Shown in pieces: positions 7,900 to 14,579 of a stretch of 21,873 nt of DNA. Source of the stretch: JBGPJM01 sp041485385 (lineage in GTDB: Bacteria > Planctomycetota > Phycisphaerae > Phycisphaerales > UBA1924). The translations under genes and the position numbers were made by a program. The DNA lies in the NCBI GenBank assembly GCA_041485385.1, contig JBGPJM010000063.1:1-21873 (forward strand), given 5' to 3'. Numbering within the stretch: position 1 is the first letter of the stretch; every line of letters starts with the position of its first letter. The notes under the pieces were generated by a model that worked only from the letters and a program-made list of their open reading frames with translations, ran no database searches and was not told the DNA's origin.

Positions 7900-8157
7900 C
7901 TATTTGGGCGCGTTCACACGTGGCGGAACAACGTCAACTCCCTGCCCGCCAAAGGGATGGCATCGCGCCAGCCGCCGGAGCGTGAGCCAGGTCCCACGAA
8001 TGGGTCCGTGAGTCTGGTAGGCCTCGATTGCGTATTTGCTGCACGTCGGATAGAACCGGCAATGACCTCCCAGAAATGGGGAGAGCGCGACCTGGTAAAG
8101 CCGGATCACGAGGATGAACGGCAGGGAGAGATACCAAGCCAGACCGTGGCGCATCAT
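7900..8157 (-). CDS. yidD: Membrane protein insertion efficiency factor YidD
   Basis: An 85-aa member of the YidD (DUF37) family, a small membrane-associated protein that aids YidC/Sec-dependent insertion of inner-membrane proteins. The family core is visible: an N-terminal amphipathic helix (LSLPFILVIRLYQVALSPFL), the cysteine motif CRFYPTCSKYAIEA, and the later RLARCHPFGGQGVDVVP. The length matches the family (70-100 aa). The ATG at 8155-8157 overlaps the rnpA stop codon (ATGA), and AGGAAGG lies 6 nt upstream; a second ATG follows at once. The order rnpA-yidD is the conserved bacterial arrangement. yidC, which often follows, is absent here and a TetR gene comes instead. Confidence 0.95.
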   Translation of the reverse strand: MMRHGLAWYLSLPFILVIRLYQVALSPFLGGHCRFYPTCSKYAIEAYQTHGPIRGTWLTLRRLARCHPFGGQGVDVVPPRVNAPK

Positions 8158-8612
8158 CCGGCACCTTCCTCGCCACCTGGCGCAGTCGAATCGCTCGCGC
8201 GCCGACGGCGCCGGTTCCACTCGGTTTGCAGCGCCGCCGCGGATTCCAGGAGCAGGCGCCGGTACGCCGCCAACGGAAGGGGTTCATGGGGACGGACGGT
8301 CACGACGTAGTCGTACCCCGGTGGAAGCCGGGCCTGATCAAGCCGGAAGGCCTCGCGAAGCCGCCGCTTGACGCGATTCCGGACCACGGCGTTGCCGATG
8401 CGCCGGCCGACCGAAAGGCCCAGGCGCGAATGATCGAGCTGATTGGGCGCGGCGAAGACGATCAGCGGCCCGCCCGCCTTCCGAACCTTGGCGTCGAAGA
8501 CGGACGCGAACTCCAGCGCCTTGCTCAGGCGCTGGTGACGCCGGAAGTTGAGCTTCGGCGCCGGATTCTGAGGGGGTGGGGGGGGAGGGGTCGGGGACGA
8601 GGTGGGGGCCAC
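8154..8612 (-). CDS. rnpA: Ribonuclease P protein component
   Basis: The basic protein subunit of RNase P, which helps the catalytic RNA trim the 5' leaders of tRNA precursors. The diagnostic stretch RLGLSVGRRIGNAVVRNRVK (about residues 63-82), followed by RRLREAFR, is present and intact, after the N-terminal RLSKALEFASVFD element. The GTG at 8610-8612 is the only plausible start codon. It gives an odd Pro-rich leader (residues 1-20, six prolines in a row) encoded by a C-rich tract whose complement is 8573-8597. The C-terminus also has an extra tail of about 25 residues. rpmH, which normally precedes rnpA, is not here. It overlaps yidD by 4 nt and so is probably translationally coupled to it. 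Confidence 0.95.
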   Translation of the reverse strand: MAPTSSPTPPPPPPQNPAPKLNFRRHQRLSKALEFASVFDAKVRKAGGPLIVFAAPNQLDHSRLGLSVGRRIGNAVVRNRVKRRLREAFRLDQARLPPGYDYVVTVRPHEPLPLAAYRRLLLESAAALQTEWNRRRRRASDSTAPGGEEGAG

Positions 8613-8628
8613 CGGGGACGATAGCCCC

Positions 8629-9159
8629 TCAGGCGCCCGCGGTGCGCCCGCGACGGCCCGCCCGCGTCGCCGCAGGGAGGACCCCGAGCAATACGCAGAA
8701 CGCCCCGCCGCCGATCATCCACAGCCGGGACCGCTCGCCGGTCGCCAGGCGACCAAGCAGCGAACGGTCATTGAGCCGGGGCATCTCGGGGAGCGCCGGG
8801 GGCTCGGGCTCCAGTAGCGGGAAGACGGCGGCGCTCTGGTGGGCCGGGTCCATCGTGGGGGAGATGGGCTGTCTTCCCTCGGGGATCATGTTGAGTTGCG
8901 ACGCGGAGAGCGACAGGATCACGCTCTCGTTGCCGTGGTCGAGGGCGTCGAGGTAGGCGCCGTAACGCATCAGCCGGTCGCGGCGGTTGTCCTCGATCGC
9001 CACGGCCCGGTCGCGCGACCACGACGCCTGGTCGAGGTCGTCGAACGCGGGAATGAGGATCGCGGCGGCGAGGATCACCAAGCCGGACAGAAGGAACAGC
9101 CAGCCCGCGTCGAGCGGGATGAGGGGCTGGGTGGGTCGCTCTGGCTCGGCGCCGGGCAT
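8629..9159 (-). CDS. Uncharacterised membrane protein with two TM helices, 176 aa
   Basis: No family recognised. ATG 9157-9159 is chosen as the first start that places a short N-tail before the membrane; a longer reading to 9261 has a composition unlike coding sequence. TM1 is about residues 18-38 (GWLFLLSGLVILAAAILIPA) and TM2 about 146-164 (MIGGGAFCVLLGVLPAA), with a short basic C-tail. The roughly 105-residue loop starts with a charged helical part (about 40-75, DRAVAIEDNRRDRLMRYGAY) and ends in a Pro-rich part. It sits only 16 nt upstream of rnpA on the same strand, in the place rpmH usually takes, so it is probably co-transcribed with rnpA and yidD. That arrangement alone does not give it a function. 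Confidence 0.75.
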   Translation of the reverse strand: MPGAEPERPTQPLIPLDAGWLFLLSGLVILAAAILIPAFDDLDQASWSRDRAVAIEDNRRDRLMRYGAYLDALDHGNESVILSLSASQLNMIPEGRQPISPTMDPAHQSAAVFPLLEPEPPALPEMPRLNDRSLLGRLATGERSRLWMIGGGAFCVLLGVLPAATRAGRRGRTAGA

Positions 9160-9244
9160 CGGATGGATTATCGGTTGTAGACCCGGAAAACAAGCAGTAA
9201 GCCTCCGCCGGTCGGCATCTCCGGCCTGCCGTCTGGCGGCGCCC

Positions 9245-9267
9245 GGCCAGGGTGAGTTCACCCGGCC
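9245..9267. repeat. Palindrome in the divergent spacer before the PilZ gene
   Basis: GGGTGA (9250-9255) and TCACCC (9258-9263) face each other across GT. The flanks GGCC (9245-9248) and GGCC (9264-9267) extend the pairing with one bulged A. This operator-like or hairpin-forming element lies between the minus-strand membrane protein gene and the plus-strand PilZ gene. Confidence 0.45.
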
Positions 9268-9282
9268 TGTAGCGGTCCGGTG

Positions 9283-9312
9283 GGCCCGCGCGCGGCACCG
9301 AGCGCGCGGGCC
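9283..9312. repeat. Strong inverted repeat just upstream of the PilZ gene
   Basis: GGCCCGCGCGC at 9283-9293 is the exact reverse complement of 9302-9312, an 11-bp all-GC stem with an 8-nt loop. It ends 39 nt before the PilZ start. No T-tract follows, so it is not a standard terminator; in RNA it would be a very stable leader hairpin. Confidence 0.5.
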
Positions 9313-9351
9313 GCCGAAGCCGCCGCCGGATCAGGCCGATTGAGAGCCCTG

Positions 9352-9771
9352 ATGAGCAACGAGCAGGCGCCAGCGGAGCAGGCCGGCGGGCTAGGCGGGA
9401 CGGCCGGCCCGGGTGGCGGTGCAGCCCGATCATGGGACGCGCGCCGGGTCTCCCGTAAGCGGGTGGCCGCGCTCAAATGCGACGCCGGGTCGATCGTGGA
9501 CTTCTCGGCCCGCGGCATGCGCCTGACCTGCCGGCGAGGATGGAAGGTGGCCGCTTCCCGCGACGTGGCCATCGCCAGCGCCGAGGCGTCGATCAGTGTC
9601 CGCGCCAAGTGCGTATGGACGCGCCGGGAGGGGCTGATGAAGCACCTCGTGGGCCTGGCCTTCGAGGGGATGAGCGCCGAGCAGACCCGCGCGCTGGAGA
9701 AGTTCGTCGCCGATCACGCCGTGAACCTGGACCTCGACGTCGGGCGGGCCCTCGAGCGCGAAGCCGCGTGA
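9352..9771 (+). CDS. PilZ-domain protein, probable c-di-GMP receptor
   Basis: A 139-aa cytoplasmic protein made of a Gly/Ala-rich N-tail (about 28 residues) and one PilZ domain. The two c-di-GMP contact motifs are present: RxxxR as RRVSR (residues 31-35) and [D/N]xSxxG as DFSARG (50-55). The late strand motif VGLAFEGMS (about 90-98) is also typical. Binding is therefore expected from family knowledge. ATG 9352 is chosen over the upstream in-frame start at 9280 because the latter would translate the GC-rich hairpin into low-complexity Ala/Arg sequence. The ribosome site (GAGAG) is weak. Its stop is one base from the convergent ROK kinase stop at 9773. Its output partner is not evident; motility, adhesion or matrix control are common for the family. 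Confidence 0.88.
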   Translation: MSNEQAPAEQAGGLGGTAGPGGGAARSWDARRVSRKRVAALKCDAGSIVDFSARGMRLTCRRGWKVAASRDVAIASAEASISVRAKCVWTRREGLMKHLVGLAFEGMSAEQTRALEKFVADHAVNLDLDVGRALEREAA

Positions 9772-9772
9772 C

Positions 9773-10735
9773 TCACGCCAGACGCTGACGCGCGAGCAGC
9801 GCCGCGCCGACGATACCCGCGTCGTCCTCGAGCGCGCTGGCGACGATCTCGACGTCGCGGCAGCGTTCGGGGAACACATGCTCGCGGACGGACTTTCGGA
9901 CCGCGCTCACCAGCGGCTTGCCGACCGCCTCGGTCAACCCGCCCCCCAGCACCACGCGCGGGAGCGAGAGCAGCGTGACGGCGTTGGCCACGACGATCCC
10001 GATGAAGTGCGCCACCTCGTCCACGACCTCGCGGGTGAGCTCGTCCCCCTCCTCGTACGCCTGGGCGATCATCTTCGACTTGACCTGTCCCCCGCCTTCC
10101 TCGTGCACCGCCGGGGCCAGCGACGAATGCCTGTTGGAGCGGATCAGGCGCACTAGCCGGTCGGCCACCGCCGTGCGCGAGCAGTTCTGCTCGAACGAGC
10201 GGGACCCGATCGGCACGCCCGGGAAGAGGGTGGTGTGACCGATTTCGCCGGCGGTCAGGAACGACCCCTGGTAGAGCTGGTTGTTGAGGATCAACCCGCC
10301 GCCGATGCCCGTCCCCATCCACACCCCCAGGAGCTCCGACACGCCCTTCCCCGCCCCCATCTTCCACTCGCCGAAGACCGCAACGTTGACGTCGTTGTCC
10401 AAAATGGTGGGGACGCCGACACGCTGCGTGAGGATCTCGGCCAGCGGCACGTCGTTCCAGCGGAGATTGACGGCCTCGAGCACCACTCCGCTGATGTGGT
10501 CCACCGCCCCGGGGGCGCCGACCCCCACGCCCCCCAGGTCGTGCGAGTCGATCTTCGCTTCCTGGCAGGCGGTCTCGATCCCGTCCACCAGCCGCTCGAT
10601 GACCTTGTCCTGGCCCTGGTCGGCCTGGGTCTTTTTGCGGGAGCGCCCGACGACGTTCCCGTTGGCGTCCACCACGCCGATCTGCATGTTCGTCCCCCCA
10701 AGGTCGATCCCGACGATGTGCTTGGCGTTTGGCAT
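9773..10735 (-). CDS. ROK family sugar kinase (glucokinase-like)
   Basis: A 320-aa cytoplasmic kinase of the ROK family, most like glucokinases, which phosphorylate glucose or a related hexose with ATP. Phosphate-1 motif DLGGTN (11-16) is present, as are GAPGAVD, the catalytic LDNDVNVAVFGEWKMGAGKG with the ND pair, GTGIGGGLILN, and the sugar-binding AGEIGH. The C-terminal VVLGGGL adenosine motif is also intact. The usual zinc motif CxCGxxGCxE after AGEIGH is absent: the segment reads IGSRSFEQNCSRTAV with a single cysteine. ATG 10733-10735 has GGGGGG just upstream; longer readings run into ispE. It lies 41 nt downstream of ispE on the same strand, so a two-gene operon is likely. Substrate is uncertain, so no gene symbol is given. 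Confidence 0.92.
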   Translation of the reverse strand: MPNAKHIVGIDLGGTNMQIGVVDANGNVVGRSRKKTQADQGQDKVIERLVDGIETACQEAKIDSHDLGGVGVGAPGAVDHISGVVLEAVNLRWNDVPLAEILTQRVGVPTILDNDVNVAVFGEWKMGAGKGVSELLGVWMGTGIGGGLILNNQLYQGSFLTAGEIGHTTLFPGVPIGSRSFEQNCSRTAVADRLVRLIRSNRHSSLAPAVHEEGGGQVKSKMIAQAYEEGDELTREVVDEVAHFIGIVVANAVTLLSLPRVVLGGGLTEAVGKPLVSAVRKSVREHVFPERCRDVEIVASALEDDAGIVGAALLARQRLA

Positions 10736-10776
10736 GCCCCCCAGAATACTGCCCGGCGGCGCCGCATGCCCGGCGT

Positions 10777-11697
10777 TTACACCAGGCGCGTGCCGACGGT
10801 GGCGACGCCCGGCACGGCGGCGCTGATGGCGCTCGCCGCATCGTCCAGCCCGGTCTGCGCCCCGTCGCCGACGATGAACAGCGTGCTCCCGCTCCCTGTC
10901 ATGTGGACCGGCAGGCCGCACGCCCGCCGGCACGCGTCCAGCACCTGTTCAAGCCGCGGTTCGACGGCGCACGCGGGGGCGGCGAGGTCATTGAAGAGAT
11001 CCTCGGATCGCAGGCGTCCGCGCCGCGCGTTCTCAACCAGCGAGCGCACCAGGTCCTCCCGGAGCCCGCGTGAACCCTGCTGATCCAGCGCCTTGTACAC
11101 GGGCCCTGTCGGGCATCCGAAGGGCGGAACCACCAGCAGCACGCTCAGCCCGGGAGCGGACACCCGCTCGATCCGGCTTCCCAGCCCACTCACCAGCGCC
11201 GGGCGCGCCACCGGGCCGTCATCGATGAAGAACGCCGCATCGCTCCCGAGCACGCCCGAAAGCTCCGCCAGGCGAGCCGAGTTCAGCGGAAGGTCGAAGA
11301 GTCCCCGCACGGCCAAGAGCGCCGCCGCGCCGTCGGACGAGCCGCCGCCGAGCCCGCCGCCGACGGGCGTGCGCTTGATCAGGCGCATCTCCACCGGCAG
11401 CTCCCGACCCGCGTCCGCCTCCAGCGCCCGATGCGCCCGCACGGCCAGGTCCTTCTCGATCGGCCAGTCGATCGCCGATGGCCGGGGCGCATCGGCGGCC
11501 CACGAGATCGTGCACCGGCTCGGCTCGCCGTCGCGCAGGCGCGTCACCGTCAGCTCGTCGAACAGGTCGATGCACGCCATCCACGACGCGATCGGATGGA
11601 ACCCCGCCCGCGGCGACGGCGGGGGAACCGGCGGGCCCACCGAGAGCGCAAGGTTGATCTTCGCGTACGCCCGGCGTGTGATCGACTTCGCGCCCAT
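10777..11697 (-). CDS. ispE: 4-diphosphocytidyl-2-C-methyl-D-erythritol kinase
   Basis: A GHMP kinase of the MEP (non-mevalonate) isoprenoid pathway that phosphorylates CDP-methylerythritol in the cytoplasm. The three family motifs are present: N-terminal AYAKINLALSV, the ATP loop PVGGGLGGGSSDGAAAL (about residues 103-119), and the C-terminal MTGSGSTLFIV. The YKALD segment is also typical. At 306 aa the length fits the family. The ATG at 11695-11697 is chosen; the in-frame extension to 11790 only translates the intergenic repeat array. There is no strong ribosome site. It is divergent from the Nif3-like gene across a spacer with an inverted repeat array, and the ROK kinase gene follows closely. 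Confidence 0.95.
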   Translation of the reverse strand: MGAKSITRRAYAKINLALSVGPPVPPPSPRAGFHPIASWMACIDLFDELTVTRLRDGEPSRCTISWAADAPRPSAIDWPIEKDLAVRAHRALEADAGRELPVEMRLIKRTPVGGGLGGGSSDGAAALLAVRGLFDLPLNSARLAELSGVLGSDAAFFIDDGPVARPALVSGLGSRIERVSAPGLSVLLVVPPFGCPTGPVYKALDQQGSRGLREDLVRSLVENARRGRLRSEDLFNDLAAPACAVEPRLEQVLDACRRACGLPVHMTGSGSTLFIVGDGAQTGLDDAASAISAAVPGVATVGTRLV

Positions 11698-11710
11698 CGC
11701 ACGGATCGTA

Positions 11711-11836
11711 GTGAGACGGTGATACGGTGAAACGGGGAGAGGGTGAAAAAGGGACGTTCGAACCGTGCAAGTCGCGGGCCGGCTCCTCATCCGGACATGT
11801 AGACTTCACCGTCTCACCGTCTCATCCGCTCACCCC
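11711..11836. repeat. Inverted arrays of degenerate 8-nt repeats between ispE and the Nif3-like gene
   Basis: The left array has five 8-nt steps: GTGAGACG (11711-11718), GTGATACG, GTGAAACG, GGGAGAGG, GTGAAAAA (to 11750). The right array has four: TTCACCGT (11805-11812), CTCACCGT, CTCATCCG, CTCACCCC (to 11836). They are complementary: 11712-11731 matches the reverse complement of 11805-11824 at 19 of 20 positions, with a 12-bp perfect core (11711-11722 with 11806-11817). The ispE start is at 11697 and the Nif3-like start at 11848, so both promoters must overlap or lie between the arrays. Confidence 0.8.
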
Positions 11837-11847
11837 CGGAGCCCGCG

Positions 11848-12993
11848 ATGAAAGTCCAGGATCTCGTCGATGCGATGGAGCGAATCGCCCCCACCCGCCA
11901 CGCCGAGGTGTGGGACAACGTCGGCCTGCTCGTGGGTTCCCCGGAGGAGGAACTCTCCGGTCCCCTGCTGCTGGCGATCGACCTGACCGAGCCGGTCATC
12001 GCGGAGGCGGTGCGCCTCAAGTGCGGCGCCGTGCTGGCCTACCACCCGCCGATCTTCCATCCGCTCCGGCGGCTGACCACCGCGACGGGGAAGGAGCGGG
12101 TGATCCTGCGGGCGGCCCGGGCGGGAATTGCCGTGTATTCGCCCCATACGGCGATCGACTCGGCCCCCGGCGGCATGACCGACTGGCTGGCCGACGGCTT
12201 GCTGGACCGAGCCGGCATCGTGAAGGCCGACCGGCGCGCGCTGGGGCCGCGGATCGATCGGGAGAACTCGCAAGAAATGAAAATCGTGACCTTCGTGCCG
12301 GCCGCGAAGGCCGACGACGTCCGTGCGGCGCTCGCGTCGGCTGGCGCGGGGATCATCGGCAACTACGAGTTGTGCTCGTTCACCGCGCCGGGCACGGGGA
12401 CGTTCTTGGGCAAGGAAGGGGCGCGGCCGGCGGTTGGCGCTGCGGGAAGGCTCGAGACGGTTGCGGAGCTCAGGCTGGAGATGGTCTGCTCGCGCAAGGC
12501 GCTGGCGCTGGCGATCGCGACTTTGAAGCAGTTCCATCCGTACGAGCAGCCGGCGATCGACGTGTACGAACTGCTCGGAAAGCCGGAGCGCACCGCGGGG
12601 CTGGGCCGGCGGCTGGTGCTCGATCAGCCCGCGAGCCTGGGAAAACTGGCCGAAAGGCTGAAGACGCATCTGGAAATTCCCACGGTGAAAGTCGCGGCGG
12701 CGGCGGCGCATGTAGCCGAAAAACCGCTGCGATTCGTGGGTGTTTGCCCGGGGGCCGGCGCCGATCTGGCGCCGCTGGCGCTCTCGGAAGGGTGCGAGGT
12801 GTATGTCACCGGCGAGATGAAACATCACGAGGTGATGGTGATGCTGGACGGGGGAATGTCGGTGATTCTGGCGGGGCACACCAACTCGGAGAGGGGGTAC
12901 TTGCCGCGGCTGCGGGAGCGGGTTCTGGAGCAGCTGAAGGGGGTGAAATGCCTGGTGAGCCGCGAGGACCGGAGCCCGTTTACGTGGAGGTGA
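11848..12993 (+). CDS. Nif3-like dinuclear metal centre protein (DUF34 family)
   Basis: A 381-aa member of the Nif3/YqfO/DUF34 family: ring-shaped hexamers with a two-metal site in each subunit. The biochemical role is unsettled, and database labels as GTP cyclohydrolase I type 2 are mostly by transfer. Visible landmarks are EVWDNVGLLVG, LAIDLTEPVIAEA, the metal-site HPPIFHPLRR, YSPHTAIDSAPGGM, and near the C-terminus EVYVTGEMKHHEVMVML with GHTNSERGYLP, which supply the His/Glu ligands. The middle (about residues 145-245) is the PII/CutA-like insertion found in long YqfO-type members (KIVTFVPAAKADDVRAALAS, GIIGNYELCSFTAPGTGTF, HPYEQPAIDVYEL). ATG 11848 has GGAG 6 nt upstream. The gene is divergent from ispE and ends before a spacer without a clear terminator. 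Confidence 0.94.
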   Translation: MKVQDLVDAMERIAPTRHAEVWDNVGLLVGSPEEELSGPLLLAIDLTEPVIAEAVRLKCGAVLAYHPPIFHPLRRLTTATGKERVILRAARAGIAVYSPHTAIDSAPGGMTDWLADGLLDRAGIVKADRRALGPRIDRENSQEMKIVTFVPAAKADDVRAALASAGAGIIGNYELCSFTAPGTGTFLGKEGARPAVGAAGRLETVAELRLEMVCSRKALALAIATLKQFHPYEQPAIDVYELLGKPERTAGLGRRLVLDQPASLGKLAERLKTHLEIPTVKVAAAAAHVAEKPLRFVGVCPGAGADLAPLALSEGCEVYVTGEMKHHEVMVMLDGGMSVILAGHTNSERGYLPRLRERVLEQLKGVKCLVSREDRSPFTWR

Positions 12994-13163
12994 AAAACAG
13001 GGGAGGGCCCGCTGCGCGCCCAAATCGGGTAATACCCCATCGTTTTCGAGCGTTTTTGGGGACGTTCGGTAGACTGACCCCCATGTTCCGCGACCTTCGC
13101 GCACCTCACTTTTCGCTCCCCGGCGCGCTTGGAGCGATCGCGGCGGTCTGGGTGGTTATCCCA

Positions 13164-13688
13164 TCAGTTCTGGGGGATAGCCGAGGTGGCCGGAACGGTC
13201 GGCGCGCCGGGAGTCGGGCGGGGGGCCAGGTCGATCGTGCCGGTGGATGAGAAGCTGACCTTCGGTCGTCGGAAGCCGGTGTCGAAGAGGACCTCCGCCA
13301 GCGCGCCGGGAGTGATGTAGGTTATCGTCGCGCGGAGGCGGTAGCTCACTGGACCCGAGGCGGCGAGCCGGGTCAGTGCTGAAGTCGGGACCGCGGCGGG
13401 GAGGGTGAGCTGCTGCGTGCCCAGGCGCCGGAGCGTGGACTCGGCGGAGCGCACGCCCGAGAAGACGCGTTTCCCCTCGAGGTCGAGCGAGTACCGGACT
13501 TCGCGGAGCGGGAGGGCTTCGGTATTGCTGTTCTCGGCGTCGATCGTGAAGGCCAGGGCGAGGCCCTCCGGCGACGAGTCGGTCACGCGGGCGGCGGCGA
13601 CGCTGAGCGCGGGGGCGCGGTAGCTGGAGCAGGCGCCGAGATTCGCCGCCCAGACGCAGATGGAAATGAGGAGCCAGAGGGTGCGCAT
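13164..13688 (-). CDS. LEA14-like (WHy domain) lipoprotein
   Basis: A 174-aa lipoprotein. The ATG at 13686-13688 opens a signal sequence MRTLWLLISICVWAANLGAC with lipobox LGAC (Cys20). The body has the LEA type 2/WHy pattern of a single beta-sandwich: an early AARVTDSSPEGLALAFTIDA strand pair with N-S-N-T-EALPLREVRYSL, then GKRVFSGV and an ending such as RLRATITYITPG. These small lipoproteins bind or stabilise envelope components and have been linked to desiccation tolerance in plants; the bacterial role is open. The Thr/Pro-rich C-tail is probably disordered. It is downstream of the DUF5658-like gene on the same strand, across a 77-nt spacer largely made of 7-nt repeats. The family call rests on pattern and is moderate. 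Confidence 0.75.
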   Translation of the reverse strand: MRTLWLLISICVWAANLGACSSYRAPALSVAAARVTDSSPEGLALAFTIDAENSNTEALPLREVRYSLDLEGKRVFSGVRSAESTLRRLGTQQLTLPAAVPTSALTRLAASGPVSYRLRATITYITPGALAEVLFDTGFRRPKVSFSSTGTIDLAPRPTPGAPTVPATSAIPQN

Positions 13689-13718
13689 GTGGGAAGCGTA
13701 ACGCGCGTGGGGGTTGGA

Positions 13719-13753
13719 AGTGAAAAGCGAGGAGTGAGAAGTGAAAAGAAGAA
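13719..13753. repeat. Array of degenerate 7-nt repeats (single orientation)
   Basis: Five consecutive 7-nt steps: AGTGAAA (13719-13725), AGCGAGG, AGTGAGA, AGTGAAA, AGAAGAA (to 13753). This is the same GTGA-type family as the left arrays at 3911 and 11711, but here without a facing TCAC array. It occupies half of the spacer between two minus-strand genes. Confidence 0.6.
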
Positions 13754-13765
13754 GAGCGCCCGGGG

Positions 13766-14233
13766 TCACGGGGTCATCTGGACCCACTTGGTGGATTCGA
13801 CCTCGGCGACGCCGGTGAGGGCCGGGGTCATGCGATCGATCTCGCTGGCGTAGGTGTGCCAGTGGATGGTGAGCCAGGTAAGGACGAGGCAGCACATCCA
13901 GGCGGCGATCTCGGCGCTGCGGGTGCGCCGGGCATAGAAGAGGATGGCGCAGGCGACGGTGACGGTGAGCAGTTTCCAGCAGATGAGCATGGACGCGGAG
14001 CCGTGGAGCATGACCCAGCGGGCCAGGGGGTTGGCCTCGCCCATGCCGCCGGCATGCAGATAAGCGAGGGTCATGTAGAGGTCGCCCAAGCTCATGAGCG
14101 TGATGGCCAGGAGGAGGGCGATGACGCGGCAGGACCGCTGGGTGGGGCCGTTTGCGGGCAGGCGGGCCACGAGGGCGAGGGGTCTGACGGGAGCAGGTCG
14201 TCGGGGACGTGCCGCGTCGGACAGGGTCGGCAT
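13766..14233 (-). CDS. DUF5658-like small integral membrane protein
   Basis: A 155-aa inner-membrane protein. ATG 14231-14233 has a strong ribosome site GGAGGT (complement at 14242-14247) 8 nt upstream, which settles the start despite a much longer open frame. A basic N-tail of about 35 residues precedes three hydrophobic helices (about 37-58, 82-100 and 109-125). The loop motif DLYMTLAYLHAGGMGEANPL (51-70) is the hallmark: D-x-x-x-T-L with later EANP, as in the DUF5658 family. No catalytic role is known for the family. It is divergent from the giant PQQ-repeat gene and upstream of the LEA14-like lipoprotein gene. Confidence 0.82.
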   Translation of the reverse strand: MPTLSDAARPRRPAPVRPLALVARLPANGPTQRSCRVIALLLAITLMSLGDLYMTLAYLHAGGMGEANPLARWVMLHGSASMLICWKLLTVTVACAILFYARRTRSAEIAAWMCCLVLTWLTIHWHTYASEIDRMTPALTGVAEVESTKWVQMTP

Positions 14234-14579
14234 AAAGGCGTACCTCCGACCTGTCGATCGGTAAAGGAAGAGGGAAAGTGGACCTGCGATGCGTCCTTGG
14301 GGCCTGCTAGAGTGGGAAGCGGCCCGGCGTGGAGCGCTTAGGTGAGATAAAGGGGCTTGGAAGAGCCCCATATCTGCCAGGCGGATCGTGGTGGTGGAGG
14401 ACATTGGGCACGCTCGGATTAAGAAAAACCGTACACAGAGGTCGGCGCGGGACATTGAGAGAGACAGGCCGCCGGGAGGCCGAGTGGCGCGGCAAGAGGG
14501 GGCGAAGAGAGAACGGGGACCGGACGGGCGAGCGCGTGCGTACAAGAGAGAGAAGACCAGGAGGGGGCGGAGCCGAAGC
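14234..14579. promoter_or_regulatory. Divergent promoter region and leader of the PQQ-repeat gene, with hairpin at 14345-14375
   Basis: A 346-base spacer between two divergent genes; it must hold both promoters, but no convincing -35/-10 pair was found. A clear stem-loop lies at 14345-14375: AGATA pairs with TATCT (14345-14349 with 14371-14375). A short internal loop follows, then GGGGCT pairs with AGCCCC (14352-14357 with 14364-14369) around a 6-nt loop. No T-tract follows. From 14430 on the plus strand is strongly purine-rich (GA-rich) up to the gene. An Arg-rich ORF (14329-14583) overlapping the gene start is judged spurious. Confidence 0.45.

Noticed and set aside
12994..13060. Possible terminator after the Nif3-like gene (GGGT-AAT-ACCC followed by a T-rich stretch)
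   Set aside because: The stem is only 4 bp and the T run is interrupted; too weak to support.
13083..13250. A 55-codon plus-strand ORF with a short hydrophobic stretch and a TAGACT hexamer upstream
   Set aside because: It overlaps the 3' end of the LEA14-like gene, has no ribosome site, and the second half is Arg/Gly-rich shadow sequence. Not enough to call a gene.
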